Assembly: GCA_028713995.1 (NCBI GenBank)
Contig: JAQTNF010000021.1
Span: forward strand, 1-48,073
Reading direction: 5' to 3'
From: Deltaproteobacteria bacterium
GTDB lineage: Bacteria; Myxococcota_A; Polyangia; JAAYKL01
Length of the DNA: 48,073 nt
Positions 6,721 to 14,924 of the stretch are shown here, piece by piece; within the stretch, counting starts at the first letter, position 1; the number at the start of each line of letters is the position of its first letter. The position numbers and the translations under genes were made by a program. Under the pieces are notes generated by a model that did no database searches, was not told where the DNA came from, and saw only the letters and a program-made list of their open reading frames with translations.

Positions 6721-9635
6721 TGTTCCTCCACCTCGTCGCCCGAAGGCGGCACGGCCGGCGCGGACGGGACCGCCCCGCCGCCGCCCTTCATGGCGGTCTC
6801 GTACGAGTACGCGGGCAGGATCGGCGCGGCCACCTGGCCGTCCTTGCGGGGCGCGTCCGCGGCCGGGCTCGGCAGCCCGCCGAGCAGCTCGCGCAAGGTG
6901 AGCGGGATGCGAAGCGGCCGCTCGGCCGGGTAGTCATCCGGCTCCAGGTAGTCCACGGCCTGCGCCAGGGCGGCCATGGCGTGGTAGCTGTAGTCGTTGC
7001 GCAGCCGGGTGTGGCCGAGCGTGTATCGGTAGCCGCCCATGGCCTCCTCGGGCACGGGCAGGAAGAAGGTCGAGTCGTAGCCGTCGTACTGGAGCTGCAA
7101 ACAGAACCTGACGCCGTGCACGACCACCTGCCGGCGCAGCTCCTCGTTCTTGTGGGTGCGCTTGGCGATGGCGTAGGCCGCGGCCGCGCCCTCGATGTAC
7201 TGGCACGAGTTGATGGCGGGCAGCTCGCGGTGCGTCTTGAACGACGCGCCCACGTAGTCCGGGTACTGGGAGCGGGAGGGGTACCAGTAGAACTCGCGGT
7301 CGATCCAGTCCTGCTGCTCGAAGGCCAGATCCGCGTACCTCCGGTCGCCCGTGGTCTTGTGCAGATCGTTCATGGCCGTGACGAGCCAGGGCACGATGCC
7401 GATCAGGTTCACGCGGTGCTCCTCGTCGAAGATGCCCTCGGGCGTGCGCTCGCCGAGCAGCTTGCGCCAGGCCCTCATGTAGAAGGGCAGGGCGCGATCC
7501 ACGGCGTCCTTGTATTTCTTGTCCTTGTAGTGCGAGTAGAGCCGCGAGAGCGCGAAGACGATCTCGCCGGGCGCGATGGTGCTCTCGGCGCCGTAGTACG
7601 GGTGGTCGGGCGGCACGTCGTACTGCCAGAAGTGGCCGTTCTTGTCCTGCACGTAGAGGAGCTCCTCGCCCAGGCAGCGCAGCACCTCGTCGTACTCGGA
7701 GATGTCGGCCACGTCGCCCAGCTTGAGGATCGACAGGATGGTGACGGCCACGGTGCCGATCTTCGCGTTGTAGTAGCGCGCGGGCGGATCGCGGTGACAG
7801 ATGGTGCAGCGAAGGCCCGCGTGCCGCAGGAACTTGAGCGTGAAGCCGATGCCCCGCTTGGCGCTCTCGACCAGCGACGGGTTGGGGTCGATCTTGTTCA
7901 CCATGAGCAGGGTGTACGGGTTCAACGCATGGCGCACGATGTTGCCGCCCGCGCTCCACCTGCGGCCCGGCTTGTTGAGCGGGTCGTACTTGTAGGCGTA
8001 CTGGCCGTCCGGCGTCTGGTTGCGCATGAGCCAGCCCGCGCCCAGGTTGAGCGAGCGCACGAGCCCGGCGCGGCTCACGTCCCAGATGGTCTTGAGCGGC
8101 ACGCCGCGGTAGAGCTCGGCGATGTCGCCGCCCGCCTCGCGCTCGATCCAGTCGAGCGTTCGAAAGCGCCCGAACCTGTAGGTCTTGTCCTCGCGCCAGG
8201 CCGCCTCGTCGAGGACCTTGTCCTTCTTCGACTTCTTCCTGGGCGCCCGCAGGAACTTCTCGTCGAGCCCGGCCTTGTCGAGCATGCGCTCGAGGAACGT
8301 CACCTCGGAGCCGGTCTCCATGTGCAGGGCGTAGCTCGGTTCGAGGTAGAGGAAGTCGCCCTTGCCGCGTAGCGAGAGGCCCTCGATGCCCTGCTCCAGG
8401 TACCACACCAGGTTGGCCGGCTGCTTGTCGGTGAGCGCGCAGACGTCGAACAGCACGTCGATATCGATCTCCATCTTGGACACGGCCGCGGGCAGATCGA
8501 CGGACACATCCGCCTCGTAGCCCTTGGCCGCGGAGCTTCGGATATCGGCCCAGTCCTCTCGGATCTTCGCGATCGCCGCGTCGAGGGCCGCCACGACCGT
8601 CTTGCCGTGGCCCAGCTTGCGCGCGACCTTGCGGCCCTTGACCTTGGGCTCCGCTCTCCACCTGAGCGACACGATCACGCGGTGCTCCTCGTCGCCCACC
8701 GCGGCGAGGGACACGGGCAGGTCGAAGGGCGGCGGCTGCCTGCCGAGGAGCAGATCGCGCGCGCGCGCGGTGAGGCGGCGCTTGTCGGACTTGGCGATCT
8801 CGAAGGGCGGCGCCACGCGGTAGAGGGCCCACGCTGAGCCGACCACGGCCGGGTGGAAATACGACAGGCTGACCGCGTCGCGCAGCCGGATGCGCACCGA
8901 CGACATGCGCTCCTCGATCCACGCGGAGACGAGCGGCGCGGTGCGGTCCACGAGCACGTAGTCCACGCCCTTGGCCTTGAGCCCCGCCGCCACGGGCGCG
9001 TCGTCGTCGCCCTCGAAAAGGGCGGGGTCGAGCGGCACCACGCGCTGCGCGATGGGGCCCAGGATCGAAGGCGTCTCCTTCGCACCGAGGAGGCCCACCT
9101 TGCCCGGCGCAAGCGCCACGGCGCGCTTGACCTCCTCAAGGAGCGTGGGATCTCCGAGATCGCGGATGGGCGGACGGGCGAGCACGTCCTTGCTCGACGG
9201 CATGGCGTAGGGCGACTCGCGGAACGGCGCGAGCGGATCGGGCCCCTCGTAAGACGGATCCGTTCCCGGCCTGGGCGGCGCCTTCCAGCCCGGCGGGTCG
9301 GGCTTCTTGGGCGGCTTGGACGTCCAGAAGTAGCTCTTGCCGTTGCCGCAGATCTCGCCTTTGTCCGCGTCGAAGTCCTGCGCGATGGGCACGGAGCCGG
9401 CCTGGTCCTTGTAGAACCCCTCGATCTGCTGCTCGGACGGGAGGTCGCGGCCGAGAGCGCCGCCGGGCCGCACGACGTCGTCGATCTTGCGCCGGCCCTC
9501 CTTGTCGCGGTGGAGCCAGTTGTAGGCCGTGTACCCGGCGAGCACCACGGCGACCGCCGCGAGCACGAGGTTCGTGCGGTTCTTGTAGAACGGCTCCTTG
9601 GCCTCTTTGTCCCTGCTGCGATTCCCCTCAGCCAT
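6717..9635 (-). CDS. Large membrane-anchored protein with AMMECR1-like and alpha-toroid-like regions
   Basis: A 972-aa protein of unknown function. A single membrane segment lies at residues ~20-40 with most of the chain after it, so it is probably periplasmic. Residues ~390-480 (LEQGIEGLSLRGKG, then a Pro-Ser and KAGL segment) weakly resemble the AMMECR1 domain. From residue ~540 to ~920 there is a helix-rich region with repeated aromatic and Gly motifs like (alpha/alpha)6-toroid glycosidase or epimerase folds. One CTICH (CXXCH) motif, near position 7800, could bind heme or a metal. ATG 9635 is chosen because a hydrophilic tail and anchor follow; an in-frame upstream extension to 9731 looks non-coding. 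It is coupled to the TPR lipoprotein downstream. No known reaction can be assigned. Confidence 0.7.
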   Translation of the reverse strand: MAEGNRSRDKEAKEPFYKNRTNLVLAAVAVVLAGYTAYNWLHRDKEGRRKIDDVVRPGGALGRDLPSEQQIEGFYKDQAGSVPIAQDFDADKGEICGNGKSYFWTSKPPKKPDPPGWKAPPRPGTDPSYEGPDPLAPFRESPYAMPSSKDVLARPPIRDLGDPTLLEEVKRAVALAPGKVGLLGAKETPSILGPIAQRVVPLDPALFEGDDDAPVAAGLKAKGVDYVLVDRTAPLVSAWIEERMSSVRIRLRDAVSLSYFHPAVVGSAWALYRVAPPFEIAKSDKRRLTARARDLLLGRQPPPFDLPVSLAAVGDEEHRVIVSLRWRAEPKVKGRKVARKLGHGKTVVAALDAAIAKIREDWADIRSSAAKGYEADVSVDLPAAVSKMEIDIDVLFDVCALTDKQPANLVWYLEQGIEGLSLRGKGDFLYLEPSYALHMETGSEVTFLERMLDKAGLDEKFLRAPRKKSKKDKVLDEAAWREDKTYRFGRFRTLDWIEREAGGDIAELYRGVPLKTIWDVSRAGLVRSLNLGAGWLMRNQTPDGQYAYKYDPLNKPGRRWSAGGNIVRHALNPYTLLMVNKIDPNPSLVESAKRGIGFTLKFLRHAGLRCTICHRDPPARYYNAKIGTVAVTILSILKLGDVADISEYDEVLRCLGEELLYVQDKNGHFWQYDVPPDHPYYGAESTIAPGEIVFALSRLYSHYKDKKYKDAVDRALPFYMRAWRKLLGERTPEGIFDEEHRVNLIGIVPWLVTAMNDLHKTTGDRRYADLAFEQQDWIDREFYWYPSRSQYPDYVGASFKTHRELPAINSCQYIEGAAAAYAIAKRTHKNEELRRQVVVHGVRFCLQLQYDGYDSTFFLPVPEEAMGGYRYTLGHTRLRNDYSYHAMAALAQAVDYLEPDDYPAERPLRIPLTLRELLGGLPSPAADAPRKDGQVAAPILPAYSYETAMKGGGGAVPSAPAVPPSGDEVEEQ

Positions 9636-9672
9636 CCGTGTGCCTGTTCCTTTTCGGCTTTCGCCAACTGTC

Positions 9673-9691
9673 CTCCCGGACCACCCGGGAG
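9673..9691. terminator. Hairpin between cpaB and the 972-aa gene
   Basis: CTCCCGG (9673-9679) and CCGGGAG (9685-9691) form a 7-bp GC stem with a 5-nt loop. There is no clear T-run on either side, so it may be a weak terminator or a processing site that separates the Tad genes from the downstream pair. Confidence 0.3.
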
Positions 9692-9729
9692 CCTGCGCTC
9701 CAGGTTTACTTGGGTTGGGCCCGCGGGAC

Positions 9730-9758
9730 AATCCCCGGGGCGCTAATCCCCGGGGCGC
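9730..9758. repeat. Tandem 14-bp direct repeat
   Basis: AATCCCCGGGGCGC occurs at 9730-9743 and again at 9745-9758, one base apart. Each copy contains the self-complementary core CCCCGGGG. It lies in the 153-bp gap downstream of cpaB and just upstream of the 972-aa gene's leader. Confidence 0.85.
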
Positions 9759-9788
9759 AAATCTCCCGCGAGTGAAAGTCGAGATCCC

Positions 9789-10586
9789 TCACCTCACCTT
9801 GAGGCGTTCGATGGCCGGGGCGCGGGCGCCCTTCGCGCGCTGCAGCGAGGTGCGGCGCTCGGCCTCCCACACGTCGGTCTGGCCCTTCTCGGGCACGTCC
9901 TCGACCACCTCGAGATCCTGGTACCCGCGCAGCACGAGCGACAGGCTGCCTTGGGTGGAGGCGAACGAGAGGAGCTCGGCCTGCTCGAGCGAAACGCTCA
10001 ACGTGACCGTGCCGTAACGCGCCGCGCCCGCCGACGCGGCGTTGCCCTTGTCTCCCGCTCCCACGTCCTGCCCTGTGGCGAGCACGACCACGTTCTGCAG
10101 CAGGGTCACTGTGGTCTTGTCGCCCCTGCGGTCGCCGCCGCGCGCGAAGGTGCCGAGGATGTCGACCCGGTGCCCGGGGCGCAGGAGCCCGCCCATCGAC
10201 AAGGCCGCGTTGACCGGGATGGCGAGCGCACGGTTGCCCGACGGGACGAGCCGCGCCAGGTCCCCAGCGCCGGGGCTCGGCCGCTCCGCGAAGTCCGACC
10301 ACTGCACCGCGTCGCCGGCCGAGAGGTCCACGGCCAGCGGCAGGCCGAGCACTTCCTTGGCCCGTGTCATTCGAACGGCCCGCCCTTCCACCCAGGCCTC
10401 GGGCACGCGCCTACCCGCCGTGGCCTTCTCGTCGAGCGTCCTGCCCTTGCCCACGTCGCGCGCCGCGACCAGCACCTCCACGATCTCGCCTCCGCGCACC
10501 TCGGCGGCGAGCGAGCGCACGTACGCGAAGTGCAGACCTCCCGCGGCCGCGCCGAGCGCGAGCGCCGCGATCCATTTCCTCGTCAT
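9789..10586 (-). CDS. cpaB: Flp pilus assembly protein CpaB/RcpC
   Basis: A 265-aa periplasmic protein of the Tad secretion system. It has an N-terminal membrane segment (IAALALGAAAGGLHFAYV), then the SAF domain (VLVAARDVGKGRTLDE, near residues 35-90) and the RcpC part with R-A-L-A-I-P-V-N, GHRVDI and TLLQNV-V-V-L-A-T-G. CpaB works with the outer-membrane secretin CpaC, which is not in this window. The start (10586) overlaps the stop of the upstream gene by 4 bp. The ATG fits the expected membrane anchor. Confidence 0.92.
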   Translation of the reverse strand: MTRKWIAALALGAAAGGLHFAYVRSLAAEVRGGEIVEVLVAARDVGKGRTLDEKATAGRRVPEAWVEGRAVRMTRAKEVLGLPLAVDLSAGDAVQWSDFAERPSPGAGDLARLVPSGNRALAIPVNAALSMGGLLRPGHRVDILGTFARGGDRRGDKTTVTLLQNVVVLATGQDVGAGDKGNAASAGAARYGTVTLSVSLEQAELLSFASTQGSLSLVLRGYQDLEVVEDVPEKGQTDVWEAERRTSLQRAKGARAPAIERLKVR

Positions 10587-11146
10587 GGTTGCCTCCTGTC
10601 GGCCACGGGCGCGAGCCCGCCGGCCGCAACAATCGCGCTTTTCCCCGCGTCGTCGAACGGCACCGCGACCACGAGCAGCCACGCGCCGCCGCGCTCGAAG
10701 GCCGCGAGCCCCGAATCGGGCTCTCGTTCCGACAGCAGCGTCGAGGCCATGGTCTCGCGCCAGCCGCCCGCCGCCAGCGCGGCACGCTTTTTCGCCATGG
10801 CGTCCTGCGGGCGCGCGTCGATATCCTCGGCAACGAGACCCCACGTCCCGTCGCGCGTGCGCGCCGACACGAGAGGCCGGGCTCCTCGCAGCGGCGGTAC
10901 GTGCGGCAGGCGGCAGCCTTGGAGCGCCTCCTCGCTTGCGATCGCGAACCCGCTTCGGTCCGCGGGCGGATCGGCCGCGCCTCCGGTCAGATCCACGGCC
11001 AGGTCCCCGAGGCACACGTACGCCACACGGGAGCCGTCCGGGTCGGAGCGCGCGTTTCCGGGTCGCCCGAGAGCGGCCGCGCACGCCGCGACGACGAGCG
11101 CCGCGGGCCACCACGCCTTGCGGGCGTCGAGCCGCGGGTCAGCCAT
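10583..11146 (-). CDS. Hypothetical exported protein in the Tad cluster
   Basis: A 187-aa protein with an N-terminal hydrophobic segment (residues ~13-28: WWPAALVVAACAAALG) that may be a signal or an anchor. The rest has no domain that I recognise. It contains two cysteines (CLGDL and GCRLP) that could pair. It is translationally coupled on both sides (8-bp overlap with the TadE-like gene upstream, 4-bp overlap with cpaB downstream), so it belongs to the pilus operon. It may be a minor pilin-associated or sorting protein, but nothing in the sequence proves that. Confidence 0.75.
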   Translation of the reverse strand: MADPRLDARKAWWPAALVVAACAAALGRPGNARSDPDGSRVAYVCLGDLAVDLTGGAADPPADRSGFAIASEEALQGCRLPHVPPLRGARPLVSARTRDGTWGLVAEDIDARPQDAMAKKRAALAAGGWRETMASTLLSEREPDSGLAAFERGGAWLLVVAVPFDDAGKSAIVAAGGLAPVADRRQP

Positions 11147-11618
11147 CGTCGAGCCCCAGGGCCTGCTTGACCATCTTCGCCACGAGATCGATGAGCCCGT
11201 CCACGGGCTTCATGTTGCACATGAGCGTCCTCTTTCCGCGCAGCGTGCGCACCGGTCCTCCGAGCGGACGCGGGATGCCCGTGGCGTCCACCTCGGCCGT
11301 GACGCGCGCGTGGGACCAGGAGAACGGCTGGCAGCCCCCGATTCCGTTCAGCATGTCGCCCGCCTCGCCGCCCAGGTCCGCGTCGATGCCCGCGGTCTCC
11401 GGCGTGTCTCCCAGATCGCGGTCGGCCTCGCCGCACTCGCCGCTCGAGGCCATGTCCATGGCCATCGCGCCGGCGGCCACCTGCGCCTCGAGCCGCGCCT
11501 CGTACATGTGGTGCAGGGCCACGAGGCCCATCCAGATCAGGATGAAGAAGGGGATCACGATCACGCCCTCGGTCATGGCGATGCCGTGCGTGTCCGCGAG
11601 GAGCCCGGGACGTTTCAA
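11139..11618 (-). CDS. TadE-like minor pilin or pseudopilin (TTG start)
   Basis: A 159-aa protein starting MKRPGLLADTHGIAMTEG. The Gly-x-Ala-x-x-Glu pattern just before a hydrophobic helix (VIVIPFFILIWMGLVAL) is the TadE/TadF processing region recognised by the TadV peptidase. Cys residues in the second half could form disulfides. The TTG at 11618 is chosen because the family N-terminus (short basic leader) starts there and it overlaps the TGA of the TadG-like gene; the ATG at 11576 would remove the leader. Same operon as its neighbours. Confidence 0.78.
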   Translation of the reverse strand: MKRPGLLADTHGIAMTEGVIVIPFFILIWMGLVALHHMYEARLEAQVAAGAMAMDMASSGECGEADRDLGDTPETAGIDADLGGEAGDMLNGIGGCQPFSWSHARVTAEVDATGIPRPLGGPVRTLRGKRTLMCNMKPVDGLIDLVAKMVKQALGLDDG

Positions 11619-13228
11619 TGCAGCACCCAGTCTTCGAGCCCGGCCGGAACGCCTTTGGCCGCGCCGTCCGCGCCCGTGCCCACGGACGCGCACTGCGCCG
11701 CGAACGGGCCCTCGCACGAGCCCGCGAACCCGCCGCCTCCCGCCGCCTGCCTGAAGCGGATGAGCCGCGCGAGCCAGTCCATCTGCCACAGGTCGCCCGT
11801 CTCGGCCGGCGATGCCGCGCGCGAACAGAAGAATTCCGCCGCGGCGAACGAGAAGCGGCCCGGCGCGGACGCCACATCCGAGCCGCCTTCGGCCGCGATC
11901 CCGGTCCCGTCGAGACGCTTTCCCGCGGCCGTGCCGCCCAGCACGAAGGCCCGCACGCGCGCGCCTTCCGGGAGCTTGTCCGGATCCGGCTCGCGCGGCC
12001 GCGCCACCTCCTCCATGGGCTGGCCCTTGGCCTCGATGGTGGTGGTCTCCTCGGTGACGCACCCGTGCAGGGCCAGGTACGATAGGCGCGTCACGCGGAT
12101 GGCGCCGTCCGGGAACCCCTCGCCGGACGCGTCCTCCTCCCCGGTCGTCTCGCAGATCGGATCGTGGCCGCACGAGCCCTCCTCGTCGCACGGGTCTTCC
12201 TCGATCCACTCGAGCTTGCGCTCGTCCGTCACCTCCGCGGCGCTCTGCGCGCCGCCCCCGTTGACCGGCCACTGCACCCACACGTCCTTGCGCACGGTCC
12301 ACAGCCCCTTGCCGTACTTCCCGTCATCCTGCCGCGGAAGGCAGTATGCGCAGCCCCACGCGGAGCAGCGCGCGCACGCGGAGGTCTCGCAGCTCGCGCT
12401 CGACCCGCTCGGGCGGGCTCCCGAAGCGTCGCAGTCGACGTGCTCGGTGAGCGGGTGGGCCTTGTCGGTCTTGCGCGTGCTCTTGGGCGGCGAGCCGCTT
12501 CCGCCGCAGAAGTACGACGAGAACGAGCTTGCCACGCCGCCGACCAGCTCGCCCACGGTGCTTTGCGCCATCTCCGGGAGGCCGCCCGGCAGGAAGAACG
12601 TGGACGCCACCACCACGTCCTCACCCGCCTTCTCGCACAGCTCCTCGAACGAACCTTTGCGCGTGGGGAGCTCCCCGGCCACGGGCCACGCAAAGCCCAG
12701 CTCGGCCGGGTCGTATTCGCCGCGCGTGGAAATGTAGACAGCCTCGGCCTGCGCCAGCACCGGCACCACCTCGTTCACCACGTCCGCGGCCTTCTCGAGG
12801 CCTTGCAGAATCCGCTTCACCGCCGGTTCGAGATCGTCAGCGATGTCGGTCACGCGCTGCAGGGCCATGCCCAGGGGCGCCATGGCCCCGCACGCCGCGC
12901 CGCTCGTCACCACGCACGCCACGCCCACGGCCGCGATGGCCGTGACGAGCACCGCCTGCAAGACCTTGATGGCCACGAGCACCGAGAGGACCGCGGCCAT
13001 GACGAGGTTGATGAGGGCCAGGATGTTCATTCCGCGCGCCTTGGCCGTGGCCGCCGAGTACGCGGTGGCGTCGGCCGCGTCCTGCATGATCTGCTGCTCG
13101 AGGGCCGCCCCGCCCACGCCGGCCACGTGGTACACGAGGGCCACAAGGAAGAGCGCGGCAAAGGTCGCCATGACCATGACCGCGCCGCGATCCACTCCCA
13201 TGTCCCGTTCGGTCTTCGGCATCTTCAT
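11615..13228 (-). CDS. TadG-like Flp pilus-assembly protein
   Basis: A 537-aa protein. The N-terminus matches TadG: a short basic leader, D-R-G-A-V, a hydrophobic helix to residue ~40, then LEQQIMQDAADATAYSAATAKARGMN with the conserved Ala/Asp pattern and a second hydrophobic stretch around residues 75-110. The long C-terminal region is cysteine-rich (CARCSAWGCAYC) and extracytoplasmic, without a von Willebrand motif that I can see. TadG anchors the pilus apparatus or acts as a minor component. ATG 13228 has AGGGAAG just upstream; a second ATG at 13222 is possible. It overlaps the TadE genes on both sides. Confidence 0.82.
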   Translation of the reverse strand: MKMPKTERDMGVDRGAVMVMATFAALFLVALVYHVAGVGGAALEQQIMQDAADATAYSAATAKARGMNILALINLVMAAVLSVLVAIKVLQAVLVTAIAAVGVACVVTSGAACGAMAPLGMALQRVTDIADDLEPAVKRILQGLEKAADVVNEVVPVLAQAEAVYISTRGEYDPAELGFAWPVAGELPTRKGSFEELCEKAGEDVVVASTFFLPGGLPEMAQSTVGELVGGVASSFSSYFCGGSGSPPKSTRKTDKAHPLTEHVDCDASGARPSGSSASCETSACARCSAWGCAYCLPRQDDGKYGKGLWTVRKDVWVQWPVNGGGAQSAAEVTDERKLEWIEEDPCDEEGSCGHDPICETTGEEDASGEGFPDGAIRVTRLSYLALHGCVTEETTTIEAKGQPMEEVARPREPDPDKLPEGARVRAFVLGGTAAGKRLDGTGIAAEGGSDVASAPGRFSFAAAEFFCSRAASPAETGDLWQMDWLARLIRFRQAAGGGGFAGSCEGPFAAQCASVGTGADGAAKGVPAGLEDWVLH

Positions 13229-13917
13229 CTTCCCTGGTTGCCGTAAGTGCGCTCGGCTCGAAGCGCGAGCAGCCGCCAGCCGTTCGCGAGCGCGAGCCCT
13301 TCAAGCGCGTTGCCGTTCGTGGATATCTCGGCCGCGGCCGCGGGATCGAGATCGGTCCACCTGCGGCACAGGATCGCGGAGGCCACGGGCACCGCGCAGC
13401 GGAAGAGGAACGTCACGCGCACGGTGACCGGCCCCTTGGGCTCGAACGACGCCCTGTACCCGCCATTGCCGTCGGGGAACGTGACCGCCGCGGCGTACGC
13501 CGTCCAGCCCACGAGGCCCGCCGCGATCGATGTGGGCCCGGACGAGGCTATCGCCCCGGCCAGGCTCGACGAGCCGAACGATTCGGGGCTCGGCGAGACC
13601 GGCGCGAGCGTCAGGCGCGCGGCGTTGCGGACGGCGCCCAAGCGGCCCCCGTCGGACGCCGCGGCGTAGGTCTCGAGCCCGGGCGCGCCGCTTCCCACCT
13701 GGTTGAGCGGTTCGCCCGCGTATAGGGCGGCCTCGTGGTCGTCCGGGAGGATCACGATCGCCGCGCGGGCCGCGCGCGCCGCGGCATGGCACACGAGCAG
13801 GTGCGCGCCGCACGCGAGCGCGAGCTGGGCGAGGCCGAGGAAGAGGAGCAGGAGCGGCCACACCACGACGAGGAACTCCACGTACACCGCGCCGTCGGTA
13901 TTCGAGCGCGGCGTCAT
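13225..13917 (-). CDS. TadE-family pseudopilin
   Basis: A 230-aa protein with an N-terminal T-D-G-A-V-Y-V-E-F-L motif: Gly then Glu five residues on, followed by a long hydrophobic helix (LVVVWPLLLLFLGLAQLALA). This is the canonical TadE site for cleavage by the prepilin peptidase encoded just upstream. Two cysteines in the hydrophobic part (LACGAHLLVCH) and two near the C-terminus (FLFRCAV, ILCRR) may pair. Overlaps of 4 bp on both sides show strict coupling. Confidence 0.85.
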   Translation of the reverse strand: MTPRSNTDGAVYVEFLVVVWPLLLLFLGLAQLALACGAHLLVCHAAARAARAAIVILPDDHEAALYAGEPLNQVGSGAPGLETYAAASDGGRLGAVRNAARLTLAPVSPSPESFGSSSLAGAIASSGPTSIAAGLVGWTAYAAAVTFPDGNGGYRASFEPKGPVTVRVTFLFRCAVPVASAILCRRWTDLDPAAAAEISTNGNALEGLALANGWRLLALRAERTYGNQGR

Positions 13918-14447
13918 GCCCGGCCCGCGAGGGCGAGCGCCGCGATCGCGACGGTGGCCGCGAGCACCGCCGGCCCGAAGCAGATGACCGTGGCGGGCGT
14001 CCCGGCCGACGCGAGGCATCCTCTCGACCCCGGCCCCACGAGCGGGCGCAGGGCGAGCCGCGCCGCGCCCTTGAGCCCCGCGGCGAGCGTGCCGGCCCGC
14101 AGCCACATCCACAGACCCTGCAACGCGCCCACGGCGAACGCGAGCATCTCGAGCTCGAGCGCCCCGCCCGCGCCGAGCAGGGCGCCCAAGGCCGCGAGCA
14201 GCTTCACGTCGCCGCCGCCCATGGCGCCCGCGCGAAACAGGAGGAACGGCACGAGCCCGGCCGCGAGCGCCGACGCGAGCGCGACCGCAAGCCCGACCGG
14301 TCCCACGGCCGCGAGCCCGGCGAGGAGGCCGGCCACAAGTCCGGTCAGCGTGAGCCGGTTCGGGATGCGGCCGGTGCGCGCGTCCACGATCGCGGCGGCG
14401 AGCACCAGGATCAGGGCGGCGGCCATGCTTCGGGCGGGCGCGCCCAT
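13914..14447 (-). CDS. cpaA: Prepilin peptidase CpaA/TadV (A24 family)
   Basis: A 177-aa integral membrane aspartyl protease that processes Flp pilin and the TadE-like pseudopilins. Both catalytic aspartates are visible: D in IVDARTGRIPNRLT (residue ~21) and D in AMGGGDVKLLAALG (the GxGD motif, residue ~80). Five or so hydrophobic segments follow the CpaA layout. It starts at 14447, overlapping the Flp stop codon (TGATG), so pilin and its protease are translated together. Length is normal for the short A24 type lacking the methylase domain. Confidence 0.93.
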   Translation of the reverse strand: MGAPARSMAAALILVLAAAIVDARTGRIPNRLTLTGLVAGLLAGLAAVGPVGLAVALASALAAGLVPFLLFRAGAMGGGDVKLLAALGALLGAGGALELEMLAFAVGALQGLWMWLRAGTLAAGLKGAARLALRPLVGPGSRGCLASAGTPATVICFGPAVLAATVAIAALALAGRA

Positions 14448-14635
14448 CACATGCCGCCGATGGCGTCGGTGGACTCGCCGATCTTGGCGCCCACCGTGTC
14501 GCCGAACGTGGTCCACAGGCCGATGCCCGCCACGGCGATGAGCACCAGGATGATGATGTACTCCACCGTGGACAGCCCGCGCGTGTCGCGACCGAGCGCC
14601 GCCATGCCCTTCGTCATCTTGTCGCTCTTCTTCAT
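14447..14635 (-). CDS. flp: Flp/Fap-type pilin
   Basis: A 62-aa major pilin precursor. The processing site is RG/LSTVEY, with the invariant Glu-Tyr after the cleavage glycine, followed by a hydrophobic helix (IIILVLIAVAGIGLW). The mature pilin would be about 43 aa, a normal Flp size. The 19-residue leader is basic (KK...K...R), as expected. It is followed directly by the prepilin peptidase. Confidence 0.95.
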   Translation of the reverse strand: MKKSDKMTKGMAALGRDTRGLSTVEYIIILVLIAVAGIGLWTTFGDTVGAKIGESTDAIGGM

Positions 14636-14686
14636 GTCGTCTCTCCTTTTCTCTTGGCCGTTTTCGCTCCGGCCGGTTTGAGGGTT

Positions 14687-14836
14687 TCACGGGATGGGCA
14701 GGGCGAGGACCGCCTCGATGCCCGCGTGGTAATCGAGGAGCAGCGCGCCGAGCGGTATTGCCGCCGCGGCGAACGTGAGCGCCACCGTGGCCACGAGCAC
14801 GAGCTCCTCGATTTGCGCGACGCCGCGATCGTCCAT
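14687..14836 (-). CDS. 49-aa pilin-like protein upstream of flp
   Basis: Reading the reverse strand from ATG 14836 gives a 49-residue protein beginning MDDRGVAQIEELVLVATVALT. The Gly-Val-Ala-x-x-Glu-Glu motif before a hydrophobic Ala/Leu helix imitates the Flp processing site (Gly then Glu at +5), but the usual Tyr after Glu is a Glu, and the leader is only 5 residues. GGGAGG sits 4 bp upstream of the ATG. It lies 51 bp upstream of flp on the same strand and is probably a minor pilin or pseudopilin handled by the same peptidase. Too short for most gene callers; coding status rests on the motif, ribosome site and position. Confidence 0.7.
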   Translation of the reverse strand: MDDRGVAQIEELVLVATVALTFAAAAIPLGALLLDYHAGIEAVLALPIP

Positions 14837-14924
14837 GGAACCTCCCGTCCCGCGTTCGACCCTCTCATCGGCCGTTCGGGGTCGCCGGTTGCGTAAAAAG
14901 TGAAGGGGGAGAGAAAAAAGTTTC

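Noticed and set aside
5512-6933. Long plus-strand open frame opposite the TPR lipoprotein
   Set aside because: Mostly antisense to the well-supported minus-strand TPR lipoprotein and the start of the 972-aa gene; only its short SPASM-like piece (5707-5784) has independent support.
6720-8372. 550-aa open frame on the plus strand opposite the 972-aa gene
   Set aside because: Low-complexity Val/Arg/His composition typical of GC-rich antisense frames; no ribosome site, no motif.
9951-12737. 928-aa open frame on the plus strand opposite the Tad genes
   Set aside because: Antisense to several coupled Tad genes with clear motifs; no domain in its translation.
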